A DNA stretch of 64,000 nucleotides from Aricia agestis (lineage: Eukaryota > Arthropoda > Insecta > Lepidoptera > Lycaenidae). The DNA is taken from contig NC_056408.1 of NCBI RefSeq assembly GCF_905147365.1, positions 19,778,001-19,842,000 of the forward strand, given 5' to 3'. How positions within the stretch are numbered: position 1 is the first letter of the stretch; the number at the start of each line of letters is the position of its first letter. Positions 36,827-48,424 of this stretch are shown one piece after another. The notes beneath the pieces are model-generated. The model saw only the letters and a list, made by a program, of their open reading frames with translations, did not search any database and was not told where the DNA came from. The position numbers and the translations under genes were made by a program.

Positions 36827-37484
36827 CATATTTCACCACTTCCTGATAAATCCCGAATAGTCTATCCACCACTAAACTTGACAGATTAATGAAATTAAGA
36901 ATCTGTCAAAAAAGTTTCGAATAGCCTTGTCAACCCGTAAAAATCTCAGGGAATCACTATCGGTAATAGACAGTTGCGCAGCAGAATAATTTTTATTTTA
37001 GATCTTAGATGCCATTACGTTTAATGGTAGTATAATATAGATAAGTAAAGAGATGAAAAATTTAGTTTTGTTTATTTTTTACTCAAACCTAATATGGGCG
37101 GTACATGTTAAAGATGTCACGTGGGCGTGCTAAGGCCTGATTACACCTTGCGATTAGAGTAGCATAAACACATTACCGAGTGCTAGGCCGAGAGTTTAAT
37201 ATAAAAGTGGATCTATGAAATGGACGAATTTTTTGCTAATTCTTCCATCAGTAGTAGAATTAGTAACTTGGTATACTTTTTACTAAACTATTTCCGATCT
37301 ACGTTAGCCGTTGTCTTTGCACTAACTGACTGCCTCGCCAGTCGCCACAATAGTCAAAAATACGTGTTTATACTCACTTGATTTTCAAATTTTTGGTTAG
37401 TCCACTTACTCCATCCACTTACACCTTGAGTGAGTAATGATTAATGACTAATGAGACTTTTAAAGACGTTTTTTTGTCTTCTAG
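36827..37484. other. Intron between cassettes A and B
   Basis: No gene seen. The last 45 bases ('ccttgagtgagtaatgatta', 'atgactaatgagac') are the same before exon C. They contain a ctaat branch-point-like word. Confidence 0.5.
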
Positions 37485-38071
37485 ATAAAAATAATAAGTT
37501 CAAACTGCGGAAGGAAGACTATGAGAAATCGGACGGTACATACAAGTGCACTAAATGTGAAAAGCAATACAAATCCGAAGATGGCTTACGTCAACACCTG
37601 AAGGCCAAACATTACAATATTCTCAAAAAGCCTAAGCGTTACACGTGCGACATATGCAAACAGGAATTCTTCACCAACACCCAGATCACAGTCCACAAGT
37701 ACGAGGAGCATAATATAGACAATCGTTTCCGATGTAACGCATGTCCCAAGATATTCAATTCTGAACGCCAGCTAATAAGGCACAGGAACGGCTTCCACAT
37801 GCTCGGGGAGAAGTTTAAGTGTAACAGCTGCGACTACGTGTGCTACCACGTACAGGCACTTAGAAGACACAAGGTCAAACACAAAACGGCCAAAGACCAT
37901 CATTGCAAGTTTTGCGGGAAGTCTTTTTTGCGTAGAACGACTATGCTTTTCCACGAGCGCATCCATACGGGCGACAAGAGAAAGATTTGTAACGAGTGCG
38001 GAAAGGCTTTCGTGCAAAAAGCCAGCCTCAACTACCACATGACTAAGCACCATCCAGAAGTTAAATTTTGA
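37485..38071 (+). CDS. Alternative terminal exon B: six C2H2 fingers
   Basis: Acceptor tgtcttctag, same phase as A; predicted isoform 407 aa. Contacts by finger: SDGQ, TTQV, SRQR, HQAR, RTTF, QASY. Almost identical to exon C over its whole length (differences around LRRHKVKHKTAKDHH versus LKRHKVKHKMAKDHR), so one is a recent copy of the other or they exchange sequence. Its 3' half is also nearly identical to exon D. The flank after it matches that after exon A. Confidence 0.85.
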
Positions 38072-38791
38072 TATCGATACTATTGAATAATATCAACTTG
38101 TCTAAATTAACCTAAATACCTAAATACTTTATTTCCAAAGTGTTACCATAATTGAATTATTTGCCCTTACACTACATTTAGCACACAGTTTCAGACATAA
38201 TCTAAAAAGTATTGATTTTTTTGGAAGGAAGACTAAACGAATAATACTGTCACATGTATTTATTTATGAGAAATACCATTTCTGGATTTTTTGTTCTTAT
38301 CGGTAATTGAAGGACACTTAAAAAATAGAAACATCGTTGAAAGAATGACTCTGATAGCTTAAAAATTCACCAAGATATGACAATTCAAATATCTCATAAA
38401 AACCCGAAACGCTCCATACAAAGTGCTACGAAAGACTGACGTCGGTCTTTCGTAGTTTGTACGCATCGGGAGACAACTTTGTTCGACAGGTATATTAAAT
38501 ATTGCGTTTATGAAAGTGGTTTCATAACAAAAGTTGTTTTTAATTGCATAAGTTATCGAATTGTATACAAATATTATGAAATTTAATTGAAAAAAAAATA
38601 CGACTTGAATATCCAACTTTAAAGGCGCATAACAAAAAAATACAAATGCTATCAAGCTGAAATTTTGGGAACACTTATTTTTTACCGTGATTTCTTTATT
38701 TTATTAACAAAATTCGCTAATCTTTGACCTTGTCATCATCCCTATTCTACCGCTTCTCAATTTTGGTTTCTGTGGATCTTTTCTATTGATA

Positions 38792-39057
38792 TACAGTGTG
38801 TTTGTGTAAACACCGTTATCCTTGAAACCATCAAATGAGACCATCAAAATGAACTACTTTTTCTATGAGAACAATGCTGGGTACTCAAAAAAAAATGCCG
38901 TCTTCATACCCATACGGATGCCAGGATCGGCAATTTGTATGGGTATGAAGACGGATTTTTTTGAGTTCCCAGCATTGTTCTCATAGAAAAAGTTGTTCAT
39001 TTTGACGGTCTCATTTCATGGTTTCAAGGATAACGGTGTTTACACAAACACACTGTA
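38792..39057. mobile_element. Foldback MITE, copy 1
   Basis: 266-bp near-palindrome. Arms start tacagtgtgtttgtgtaaac and end gtttacacaaacacactgta, with 'tttctatgagaacaatgctg' inside each arm. A second copy is at 45069-45335. Confidence 0.85.
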
Positions 39058-39319
39058 ATTGGCAAGGTCAAGTGATGGGTTCTTGCCCTGGGACCACCAT
39101 CATTGCTTTAATTTCAAAACTTCTTTGGTACAATAACTCTTGATACTTTTATCCCTTTCAAGGGCTGCTGTCTTTGTCGGTTATAGCGCATAAGACATTT
39201 CCATTATGCCAGACAAAAACAATCAGACCTTGTACATATTGTTTTAGGTATCCCATTTCGATTCTGCCTATCCTGTCCAAGATTCTGTAGCAAGCAGTTG
39301 AAGCAACTTTTCTGAATAA

Positions 39320-39660
39320 TTTCCAATCTCGTTTTCGCGGAGATCATAGCACTTCTACATAACAGTCTACTGCATTACTACTGAAAGTGACTTAGACATT
39401 GGTCAGGCCATGGACAATGGGCAACTGACAATAATTATTGTTCTCCTCGATTTAAGTATATAGTTGAGCATTTATTTCAGTAAATTATGACCCCTTACTT
39501 CGCTCAGATGCTGTAGAGTGAAGTGCGAGAAGGTCGGCTTCAGCTCTAGAGTGGTTTGACTCCAGTCTAAAAGATCGCCAGCAGCCTATATTGACTCCCA
39601 AATTCATATTAGACTAGTTGCTGGTGTTCTTCTGGGTAGTCTCATCACCTTCACTTTTTA
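39320..39660 (+). pseudogene. Jockey-like LINE fragment, duplicated copy
   Basis: Homologous to 35530-35960, with the same 'agatcgccagcagcctat' and 'gactagttgctggtgttctt' text and further lesions. It ends where the GGGTTCC repeat begins. Confidence 0.65.
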
Positions 39661-40110
39661 GGGTTCCGTACCCAAAGGGTAAAAACGGGACCCTATTACT
39701 GAGACTTCGATGTCTATCCGTCTGTCCGTCGGTCTCCAGGCTGTAACTCAAGAACTGCTGTAGCTAGACTTCTGAAATTTTCACCGATTGTGTATTTCTG
39801 TTGCTACTATAACAAATACTAAAAACAAAATTAAATAAATATTTAAGGGGGGCTCCCATACAACAAACGTGATTTTTTTTTAACTTTTTTGCTCGTAGTC
39901 AATAATGGTAGCAGATAGGCACTTGAAATAATTACAATATACTTAATTATATTTGTGCTTTAATAATTAATAATAAAATTAAAATAAAATAAATATTTAA
40001 GGGGGGCTCCCATACAAAACACAATTTTTTGCCAACTGTCGCTCAATAACGATAAGGAAACCTTCGTGCGCGAGTCCGACACGTACTTGGCCGATTTTAT
40101 TTAATAATTG
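39661..40110 (+). repeat. GGGTTCCGTACCC-type dispersed repeat
   Basis: Starts 'agggttccgtacccaaaggg', contains 'ctgtccgtcggtctccaggc', two blocks of 'aaggggggctcccatacaa', and ends 'cgtgcgcgagtccgac' and 'cttggccgatttt'. A very common insect family. A second partial copy is at 45885-46260, and fragments lie near 24860-24900 and 53540-53690. Confidence 0.75.
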
Positions 40111-40201
40111 TTTATAAAATCGGCCACTTCATCCACTTATACCTTGAGTGAGTAATGATTAATGACTAATGAGACTTTTAAAGACTTTTTTTGTCTTCTA
40201 G

Positions 40202-40788
40202 ATAAAAATAATAAGTTCAAACTGCGGAAGGAAGACTATGAGAAATCGGACGGTACATACAAGTGCACTAAATGTGAAAAGCAATACAAATCCGAAGATG
40301 GCTTACGTCAACACCTGAAGGCCAAACATTACAATATTCTCAAAAAACCTAAGCGTTACACGTGCGACATATGCAAACAGGAATTCTTCACCAACACCCA
40401 GATCACAGTCCACAAGTACGAGGAGCATAATATAGACAATCGTTTCCGATGTAACGCATGTCCCAAGATATTCAATTCTGAACGCCAGCTAATAAGGCAC
40501 AGGAACGGCTTCCACATGCTCGGGGAGAAGTTTAAGTGTAACAGCTGCGACTACGTGTGCTACCACGTTCAGGCACTTAAAAGACACAAGGTCAAACACA
40601 AAATGGCCAAAGACCACCGTTGCAAGTTTTGCGGGAAGTCCTTTTTGCGCAGAACGACTATGCTTTTCCACGAGCGCATCCATACGGGCGACAAGAGAAA
40701 GATCTGTAACGAGTGCGGAAAGGCTTTCGTGCAAAAAGCCAGCCTCAACTACCACATGACTAAGCACCATCCAGAAGTTAAATTTTGA
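40202..40788 (+). CDS. Alternative terminal exon C: six C2H2 fingers
   Basis: Acceptor ttgtcttcta|g, same phase; predicted isoform 407 aa. Finger contacts equal those of B (SDGQ, TTQV, SRQR, HQAR, RTTF, QASY), so B and C should recognise the same DNA. The upstream 45 bp are shared with B. The downstream flank differs: about 170 bp after the stop there is a solo LTR. Confidence 0.85.
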
Positions 40789-40958
40789 TATCGTAAAAAT
40801 ACCAGATATCTGAATCTTCAGTTCTCTGACAGAATAGGTATTAGAAACTTCTGGAACTGGCACCGACTTAAAAATTATGAAGATTGAGTACAGAAATAGT
40901 TGAGGTTTAGCTGAATTCGGAAAAAGGCACTATTAGATAGGAAAAATTATTTAATACT

Positions 40959-41437
40959 GTTACGTGCTAGGGTTCGAGGATTTGGAGAGAAAGACCTGGT
41001 GACTCTCTTGAAGACTTAATTCACTAAGTCTAGGTCATACAAGCACACATTAGGTCACAACACTTAGCACTAAGTCCAAACACTAATCACTAGGTCCAAT
41101 CACTAAGCACTATCGTGTCCTAGGTCGTAGCCAAGTCGCAGGTTTCACTGGTTCACTCACTATTGATCACTTGTTGTCACTGTGAAATCACCTTGATGAT
41201 CGCTCAGATCGAACTGAATTCCGGCCCGTCCTCCTGTGGCTATTTATGTGGCGAGACGAATTCCAGAAAGTTTCCGATTCACGTAAACAAGTATAGGAAC
41301 TTTCTAGGAGGCTCGAGCATGTACCACCTAGCGCCATCTAGTTTCGAGTAGGAGATTTATGTGCAGTGTGTCGCCTGATCAGTTTCGCTGGTTTGTCGCT
41401 AGATGGCACTACGTGTCCGTATACCATGTACCATAAC
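40959..41437 (-). mobile_element. Solo LTR of the gypsy family
   Basis: Aligns along its length with 8774-9235 (TGTTACGTGCTAGGGTTCGA start, 'cgctagatggcactacgtgt' near the end). No internal region adjoins it, so recombination between LTRs probably removed the rest. The minus strand has a TATA-like cataaatagc. It interrupts a repeat also present at 21600-21720. Confidence 0.8.
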
Positions 41438-41649
41438 TATAATTTTTAGTTCATATTATAATGATGTTATTATTGTTTTTACATTGGAAGCGGTTTAATT
41501 TTTTGTTAAAACTAATAATTTCACTTTTTTTAGTTACCTAGTAAACTATCGCGTATATTCTATGTATCTTATTACAATTTGTTAAGAGATGAACTCACAA
41601 ATATCAGGTAGGTAAAAAATTTTAAACAATACATTAAAAAAATCGAAGT

Positions 41650-43450
41650 GACACGTGAAAAAAAACACGTGCTAGGTAATTTAACAATTTAAAGTAATGT
41701 CAAATGTGTGCCACGTGTCATCGAATGAATTTAAATCAATATAGTGTCCATGTCCTAATTGTACATAATATTCATTTATGAACCTTTCATACTCTGAAAT
41801 TAAATTAATATTTCTGTGTAATTTATTTTCCAAGTTTAAAAATCCATGCAAACTCAAATGAATTTCCAAGAGTATCATTAATTTCTTCTAAAGGTAATTT
41901 TAATGGAAGATCTTGAAACTTATTATTCTTATGAATTGTAGTACTTTGAAAAATAGTTTCACATAATTCTTGCTCTGAAGTATGTTCGACAAACGTTTGT
42001 GGGATACTTTCTGCTTGCCAGAAACGCTGTATGTCATGAATATCATGGTTGCAATTAATACATAATAAAGACTTGGATTATTAATATAACATTTTAAACT
42101 TTCGCGTTGCATTATAATTAAACTTTTTTAATCGGGACTTAACGCGACTCATTTAAGTAGTAATGCTACTACGAGTACATACTTTTTCTCGACGTTTCGG
42201 CCGTGTTGCAACGGCCGTTGTCACGAGGGGACTTGGATTATTAATGTTGTTGCTTGGCAAGGCACCCCCTATTACATGCCCAAATTTAGTATTTATGAAG
42301 CGTGGCTGCTGAGCCTTATGCCCAGTATATGTATCTTGAAGCAGGTTGTTGAAGAGCTGGCTGTTGCTCTGGAAGCAGCACCTAGAAAAATATGTCGGCT
42401 CCAATAAGCATATCTATTTCTGATGGTATGTAAAAATCTGAATCTGCTAAATTCAGTTTTGGAGGAATATTGATAGCTGCCAAGTCAATTTTGTATTGTG
42501 GAAGCCTGCTTGTGATTTTATCTAGCACATGGCAGTGTCACCTTATACGGTACGGTAATGTTTAAGCGAGAAAACCTCGATAGGGGTAAAATATTTTGCA
42601 GCATTATTTGTGTTGGTGACCCCTACTGCTTGTATTATTTTTATTTGGAGTGATCCCCAGTACATCTATAATTTTTTTAGTTACTAAGGATACCTGAGAC
42701 GCCGAATCCAAAATCGCATTGATTTGCAATTCCCTTCCGCTCTGAGAATAAAGTTTTAATTTCACAATGGGCAACAATACTTTATTGCTGTCAATATTAG
42801 AAATTAAAGTGACAGGTTGCTTGTGAGAAGGTTCATCCTGAAGTAATGTATTGTGATTTTGTTTACAAATGTTGCACCGGAAATGATATTCGCATTTACC
42901 ACGGTGATCATTCATACATACATTGCATAATTTATACTCTTTGCTAAAATTAATTCTGTCTGCAGAGGGCAACAGTTTAAAACTTTTACAATTACGTAAT
43001 TTGTGGTCATTACTTACAATAAGCACATGAAGAAGCTGCAGACGTAGTGACGTTCATCGCCGGCTTGTAGTGAGTCTTGGTTGCAGTAGTAGGCTCTGCA
43101 TTCTCCAAGGCCTAGGCTCGCTTTTCCAGGAATAGTAGAAACTCCTCAATAGTAGGATCGGACTCATTGCCGCGTTTCAATTGGTAAGCTCGCGATGTGT
43201 ATGTATCCAATTTACGATATAAAATAGTTAGAATCACAGTGTCCCATGGTTCAGTGTTCACATCTAAATTTTTTAAAGCAGCTAAACATTGCCTGACTTG
43301 AGAAACAAAATCACGTAAGTAACTTGGAGTTGATCTGACCAAAGCATTCATATCTAACAATGAATTAATGTGTTCATTTACAATTTAAACCTATGATTGT
43401 ACCTATCGTTTAATATTTTAGGTGCTTCATCATAGCTTTGAGGACTCAGA
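41650..43450 (-). pseudogene. BEL/Pao retrotransposon remnant
   Basis: Read leftward: gag-like text YLRDFVSQVRQCLAALKNLD with FLLFLEKRA (43360-43112), two CCHC-like knuckles (LCNVCMNDHRGKCEYHF, about 42900), a protease-like AILDSASQVSLVT (about 42700), TKFGHVIGGALP (about 42270), and an RT-region piece with INEYYVQLGHG (about 41750). These match the order gag, protease, RT of BEL/Pao elements. Several stops and frameshifts separate them. No LTRs recognised. A 145-bp insertion sits at 42086-42230. Confidence 0.75.
42086..42230. mobile_element. 145-bp insertion with 15-bp target duplication
   Basis: acttggattattaat is repeated exactly on both sides (42071-42085 and 42231-42245). The insert contains 'ctcgacgtttcggccgtg' and 'aacggccgttgtcacgag', an inverted pair near its right end. 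The long target duplication points to target-primed reverse transcription (SINE-like or LINE end). Family not named. Confidence 0.75.
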
Positions 43451-43778
43451 GGTAGATTCTTTATTTTAATATCAAATGACTCCTTTTGCAAAAAACGAAC
43501 GTAAGTAATATAATTTTTGAACATATTGATCTGTCTTTATGGACGATAGCAGTAAAGAGGTTTATAAAAGGGATAAATTCCAATTGGTCCCTAATTTCTG
43601 AACATTTTACACACGTTAATTACCATTAATTTAAATTAGGTGTAAGATATCAGAAAAGTCATAGTTATAAGAGAAGAGAAGTTTACAACTTTTCGTGTTT
43701 CAAGTCTGACGTTAATCGCCGGCAGAAACTACGAAACATCACAGATGAGACTATTAAAGTCATTTTTCTGTCTTTTAG
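43451..43778. other. Intron before exon D
   Basis: 'ccaattggtccctaattt' and 'gtcatagttataagag' are shared with the region before exon F (about 50905 and 50990). From about 43684 the sequence is a block shared with E, F and G up to the acceptor. Confidence 0.6.
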
Positions 43779-44356
43779 ATGAAAAAAAAAAATTCAGACT
43801 GCGGGAAGAAGATTATGAGCGATCGGATGATAACTTCAAGTGCCTCAAATGTGACAAGGTATACAACAAGCTACATTCTCTGCGGGAACACCTTAAGACC
43901 AAACATTACGACATGGTCAAATTACACGAGTGCAACATATGCCAACGAGCATTCTCCACCGATGTCCAGTTCATAGTCCACAAGTACGAGGAGCATAATA
44001 TAGACGATCGCTTCAAATGTAACGCATGTACCATGGTGTTCAATACTAAACGCCAGCTAATAAAGCACAGGAACGGCTTCCACATGCTCGGGGAGAAGTT
44101 TAAGTGTAACAGCTGCGACTACGTGTGCTACCACGTACAGGCACTTAGAAGACACAAGGTCAAACACAAAACGGCCAAAGACCATCATTGCAAGTTTTGC
44201 CGGAAATCTTTTTTGCGTAGATCGACTTTGCGTTACCACGAGCGGATCCATACGGGCGACAAGCGAAAGATTTGTAACGAGTGCGGAGAGGCTTTCGTGC
44301 AAAAAGCCAGCCTCAACTACCACATGACTAAGCACCATCCAGAAGTTAAATTTTGA
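43779..44356 (+). CDS. Alternative terminal exon D: six C2H2 fingers, mosaic
   Basis: Acceptor tctgtctttt|ag; joined it reads DEKKKFRLREEDYERS; predicted isoform 404 aa. Contacts: KHSE, TVQV, TRQK, HQAR, RSTY, QASY. Fingers 1-3 resemble exon E (KLHSLREH, ECNICQRAFSTD), whereas the stretch from about 44057 to 44200 is essentially identical to exon B (GFHMLGEKFKCNSCDYVCYH). This is a recombinant or converted cassette. AATAAA lies at 44456-44461, 100 bp after the stop. Confidence 0.85.
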
Positions 44357-44461
44357 TATCGTAAAACGTTTATAGAATTTACGCCTAAAGTTTCCCCATC
44401 TTAAATAAGTTAAAATTTCCCCATATTAAACATTTTTGGTGGTTGTACGAGTATGAATAAA

Positions 44462-45068
44462 ATAATATCCTTAGACAAACCAGCCATCTCTAACTTATTC
44501 CACAGTTTATAATATATGAAACCATATCAATCAGTGCTCAGTAATGAATTGCTTGCAAACATCAATTTATATATTAGTAAACGCTCTAAACGAAAGCCAG
44601 TAAGTACTCTTTGACATTCCACCTTTTAGCAACAAAGTTAGACGGTATAATCCGCTACATCGTACCTATGTGTCAGTCCTACAATGACATTTGTTCAAAA
44701 TATCGAAATTTTTCATCAAAAAATTTTTGTTCATAATAGAAGTCTTTGCTTGATTGTAATACACTATGGTAGATGTTAATTAGTTTTACTTAATGCACCT
44801 TAAAGTTATTTTAGTGTTAATATTTTCCTAAATTAAGTCGTTGTTTGGTAGTGTAATTAATTTCTTTTTTTTACTAATAAAAGCTGTGTACAATATTTAG
44901 ATTAATGAATAATTCACCAATGTTTTACTAACTTATTAACCTAATTTGTAAATACCTAGTTCATTATTATTTTTGTACATTGATTAAATTTAAAAAAAAT
45001 AAACAGGAGTTTTCATAGTACTTACAACATAATAATAAGTAATAACTAACCGTATGCTTCAGAACTTA
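44462..45068. other. Intron between D and E, first part
   Basis: AT-rich, no gene or clear repeat seen. Confidence 0.4.
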
Positions 45069-45335
45069 TACAGTGTGTTAGTGTAAACACCGTTGTCCTT
45101 GAAACCATCAAATGAGCCCGACAAAATGAACAACTTTTTCTATGAGAACAATGTTGGGAACTCAAAAAAATCCGTCGTCATATCCGGATACCCATACAAA
45201 TTGCTGATCCAGGCTTACGTATGGGTATGAAGACGGCATTTTTTTTTTTTGAGTTCCCAGCATTGTTCTCATAGAAAAAGTTGTTCATTTTGACGGGCTC
45301 ATTTGATGGTATAGCACTTTCAGATACACACTGTA
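45069..45335. mobile_element. Foldback MITE, copy 2
   Basis: Homologous to 38792-39057, with 'tttctatgagaacaatg' in both arms. The extreme right end is altered ('atagcactttcagatacac'). Confidence 0.8.
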
Positions 45336-45546
45336 TAGCACTTTCAGTAGCGAGGCCCGGTCTAAATTTCGGAAACCAAATTGTGTGTCTAGTAATAATT
45401 TTGTAATACTATCCAACTGTTTATTTAGTAAGCCATCAAGTAGAGTTTTTTTTTTTTTACAATTGGAACCACTATCGTTTTAATAAGATCCTGAGACAAA
45501 TAGGAATGACGTAAACAAAGTTTCATACCAAGTATTCCTATATAAT

Positions 45547-45860
45547 AGGTTGGTGGAAAAGTCTTTTCGCATTATATTATGAACTTGGCATAAAATCTCT
45601 TGGACTGTCATAAAATCTCTTGGACTATATCAATTGTATCTGGCTGATTTTGGTATCATTAAAAAGTTTTTATTTTACAGAAGACAACAATTCCAAATTC
45701 AAATTAGGTAAATATGAGATTTTCATTTGTTTTTCTTATTGTTAAAATGAGTGATTCCAATGAAGAAATTCGATACATTTTTAAATTACAAAAAGGTAAA
45801 AATGCAATGCAAGCCGCGAAAAAAAATGTGATGTTTATCGACCTAGTGCATCTCTAAAAG
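45547..45860 (+). pseudogene. mariner fragment
   Basis: The end 'aggttggtggaaaagtcttt' followed by 'tcgcattata' looks like a mariner terminal repeat. An ATG at 45747 opens MSDSNEEIRYIFKLQKGKNA, similar to the start of mariner transposases, but stops at 45857. Only the 5' end is present, and it runs into a GGGTTCC-type repeat. Confidence 0.6.
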
Positions 45861-45884
45861 TAGCGCTGAAATTTCAGAAATCTT

Positions 45885-46260
45885 AATAATAGGGTTTACT
45901 GACTTCGTTGTCTGTCCGTCTGCCTGTTTGTCGATATGTCTCCAGGCTGTATCTCAAGAACCGCTATAGCTAGACTTCTTACATTTTTAAAGATTGTGAA
46001 TATCTGTTGCCGCTATAAGAACAAATACTAAAAATAAAATAAAGTTAATATTTAAGGGGGGCTCCCTTACAAGAAACGTTATTTTTTTGGCCTTTTTTGC
46101 TCACGAATCAATAATAGTAACAGCGAGGCACTTGAAAATTTCACAAAATCCTTAATTTTGTTTGTACTTTAATAATTAATAATAAAATTAAAATAAAGTT
46201 ATTGTTTAAGTACTCCCATACAAAAAACACAATTTTTTGTCTACTTTTGCTAAGATGAAA
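45885..46260 (+). repeat. GGGTTCC-type repeat, second copy
   Basis: Matches 39661-40110 ('ctccaggctgtatctcaaga', 'aaggggggctccc'). The start and end are incomplete. Confidence 0.65.
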
Positions 46261-46562
46261 AAAGATATAAACAATGATTTTTTTTAAATCTCTATTAACA
46301 ATATTATTAACTATTGTATAAAGAATTTACAAAAATGTATTACAGTTTAGACATTTTTTTAAATATATTTTTCATGGGTCGAAAGTACCCAAATTTGAGA
46401 TTTTTCGAATCTTTAAAAATTCATAGCTTTAAAAATATTAACTTTATCGTGAAAAGTCATAGGACCTTTTTTATTAATGTTTCAATAAAGAATATAAAAA
46501 AAAAATGTCCTGTTGAAAAATAACAATTCCTTGCAATTGTTTAAACAATGTTTGTTTAAACA

Positions 46563-46606
46563 AGGTGACCCGTTTGCTCGTTTGCCCCCTTATTTCATAA
46601 AAAAAA
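46563..46606 (+). repeat. LINE tail fragment
   Basis: 'ggtgacccgtttgctcgttt' then 'gcccccttattt' equals the end of 5420-5575. Confidence 0.6.
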
Positions 46607-47031
46607 CAACAATATGGCACCGGGTTGCGCCCTGGCAACATGCGTTTAAATATATAATCATAAGGGCAATTTGAAGAGGATCGCATAAAAAAATTGAGGT
46701 GGAATAGTTTTCGGTACTCATGCACCGACTCGTGCTAGTCTATATTGCTTTAAAAGCTGAAATCATGAGTATAATAAAGAAATATAGAAAATTTAAAACG
46801 GGGAAAGGAATGTTATCTATATTATTGCTGTATTTTTACTATAACTTTGTAGCTTTCAAATTATGAGTTTATAAGGCTCTAAATACGGTAAATTACGGAA
46901 TCTCCGTAGGGGAAGGGCCTTTACAGAAGACAAATTTACAACTTTTCGTGTTTCAAGTCTGACGGTAATCGCCGTAAGAAACAACGAAACATCATAGATG
47001 AGACTATTAAAGTCATTTTTCTGTCTTTTAG

Positions 47032-47606
47032 ATGAAAAAAAAAAATTCAGACTGCGGAAAGAAGATTATGAGAGATCCGAAGATAAATTCAAGTGCAACA
47101 AATGTGACAAGGTATATAACAAGCTACATTCTCTGCGGAAACACGTTAAGACCAAACATTACGACATACTCAAACACGAGTGCAACATATGCCAACGAGC
47201 ATTCTCCACAGATGCCCAGTTCACAGTCCACAAGTACGAGGAGCATAAAATAGACGACCGCTTAAAATGTAACGCATGCCCCATGGTGTTCAATACTAAA
47301 CGCCAGCTAATAAAGCACAGGAACATTTTCCACATGCTCGGAAAGAAGTACAAGTGTAGCAGCTGCGACTACGAGACCTACAGCGCTGAGGCGCTCTATA
47401 AGCACAACTTTAAACACAAAACAGTTCGAGACTTTCACTGCAAGTTTTGCCGAAAGTCGTTTTTGCGTAGAGCGACGCTGGTTCTTCACGAGCGGATCCA
47501 TACGGACGAACGAAGAAAGATTTGTAACGAGTGCGGACAGGCTTTCGTGCAGAAAGCCAGCCTCAACTACCACATGGCTAAACACCATCCAGAGGTTCAA
47601 TTTTAA
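47032..47606 (+). CDS. Alternative terminal exon E: six C2H2 fingers
   Basis: Acceptor ctgtctttta|g, same phase; predicted isoform 403 aa. Contacts: KHSK, TAQV, TRQK, SEAK, RATL, QASY. The inter-finger linker before the last finger reads HTDERRK where the others have HTGDKRK or HTGERRK. AATAAA lies at 47644-47649, 38 bp after the stop, a well-placed poly(A) signal. Confidence 0.85.
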
Positions 47607-47689
47607 TATCACAAATTATTGACTGTATAAAATGTAAATGATTAATAAATACTTGTTTTAATTTTTAATCATACAGTTCACATACGCTC

Positions 47690-48030
47690 CTTCATCATTT
47701 TGGAATAATATTATAATCGGAGATTCATCAGTGTCTGGAAATACCCCATCGACATCCAGGACCACATCAAGTTCTTTGCCAGCTTTGCGCGATATCTACG
47801 TACAATCGTTTGCAGTCTATCTGTGTTTTTATTCTTAGACTTCCAGTCCAACCTTGTAGTCTTCTAAAAATATTTGTCTGATATGTTCCTGCGCAACTAA
47901 ATTATTATGTTTTTCTCTGCTAGTAATCGATTTCATGAATGTGGTTTGAGTTCCATACGAGTTGCGCGTTCGTCCGTGTTATCAAGTAAAATAAGCCAGC
48001 CAGTGAAAAAGTATTAGTTTTAAAGAAAGT
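47690..48030 (+). repeat. 3' flank of exon E, duplicated after exon G
   Basis: 'gtttgcagtctatctgtgtt', 'cttgtagtctt' and 'ttttctctgct.agtaat' recur at 55245-55450 and 56077-56180, again showing duplication of cassette plus flank. Confidence 0.7.
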
Positions 48031-48424
48031 CAGTGATATCAGATGAGTCTAGCGCGGGTGTTAATTGAAATGTGTGATCACTGATCATCATCTGAATCAG
48101 CAGAAAAATCTTCATCAGAACTATAATCATATTTCACCAAATTTCTATGTTTCCGTTTTACCTAAAAATATTATGCTCAAATATTATTACAATCAAATAT
48201 TAAATCATGAATTGATGTTATGGGATAAGCCGATACCACAACTAATAATAACAATATTATAAAATTGGTATGTACGAAAACCTAAACATTTATAAATTGA
48301 TAACTAACTAGTTGTTGCCCGCGACTTCGTCCACGTTAGTATACTTAGACTGTAGATCACGTCCCAAGTATTATTTATTGTACAAAAATATTCAATGTAC
48401 AGAATTGACTTTCCTACGATTTTA

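Larger units (their letters stand above)
38152..39660 (+). repeat. 3' flank of exon B, partner of 34758-35960
   Basis: Same order of blocks as after exon A, interrupted between about 38265 and 39065 by other DNA that includes a foldback element. Confidence 0.75.
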
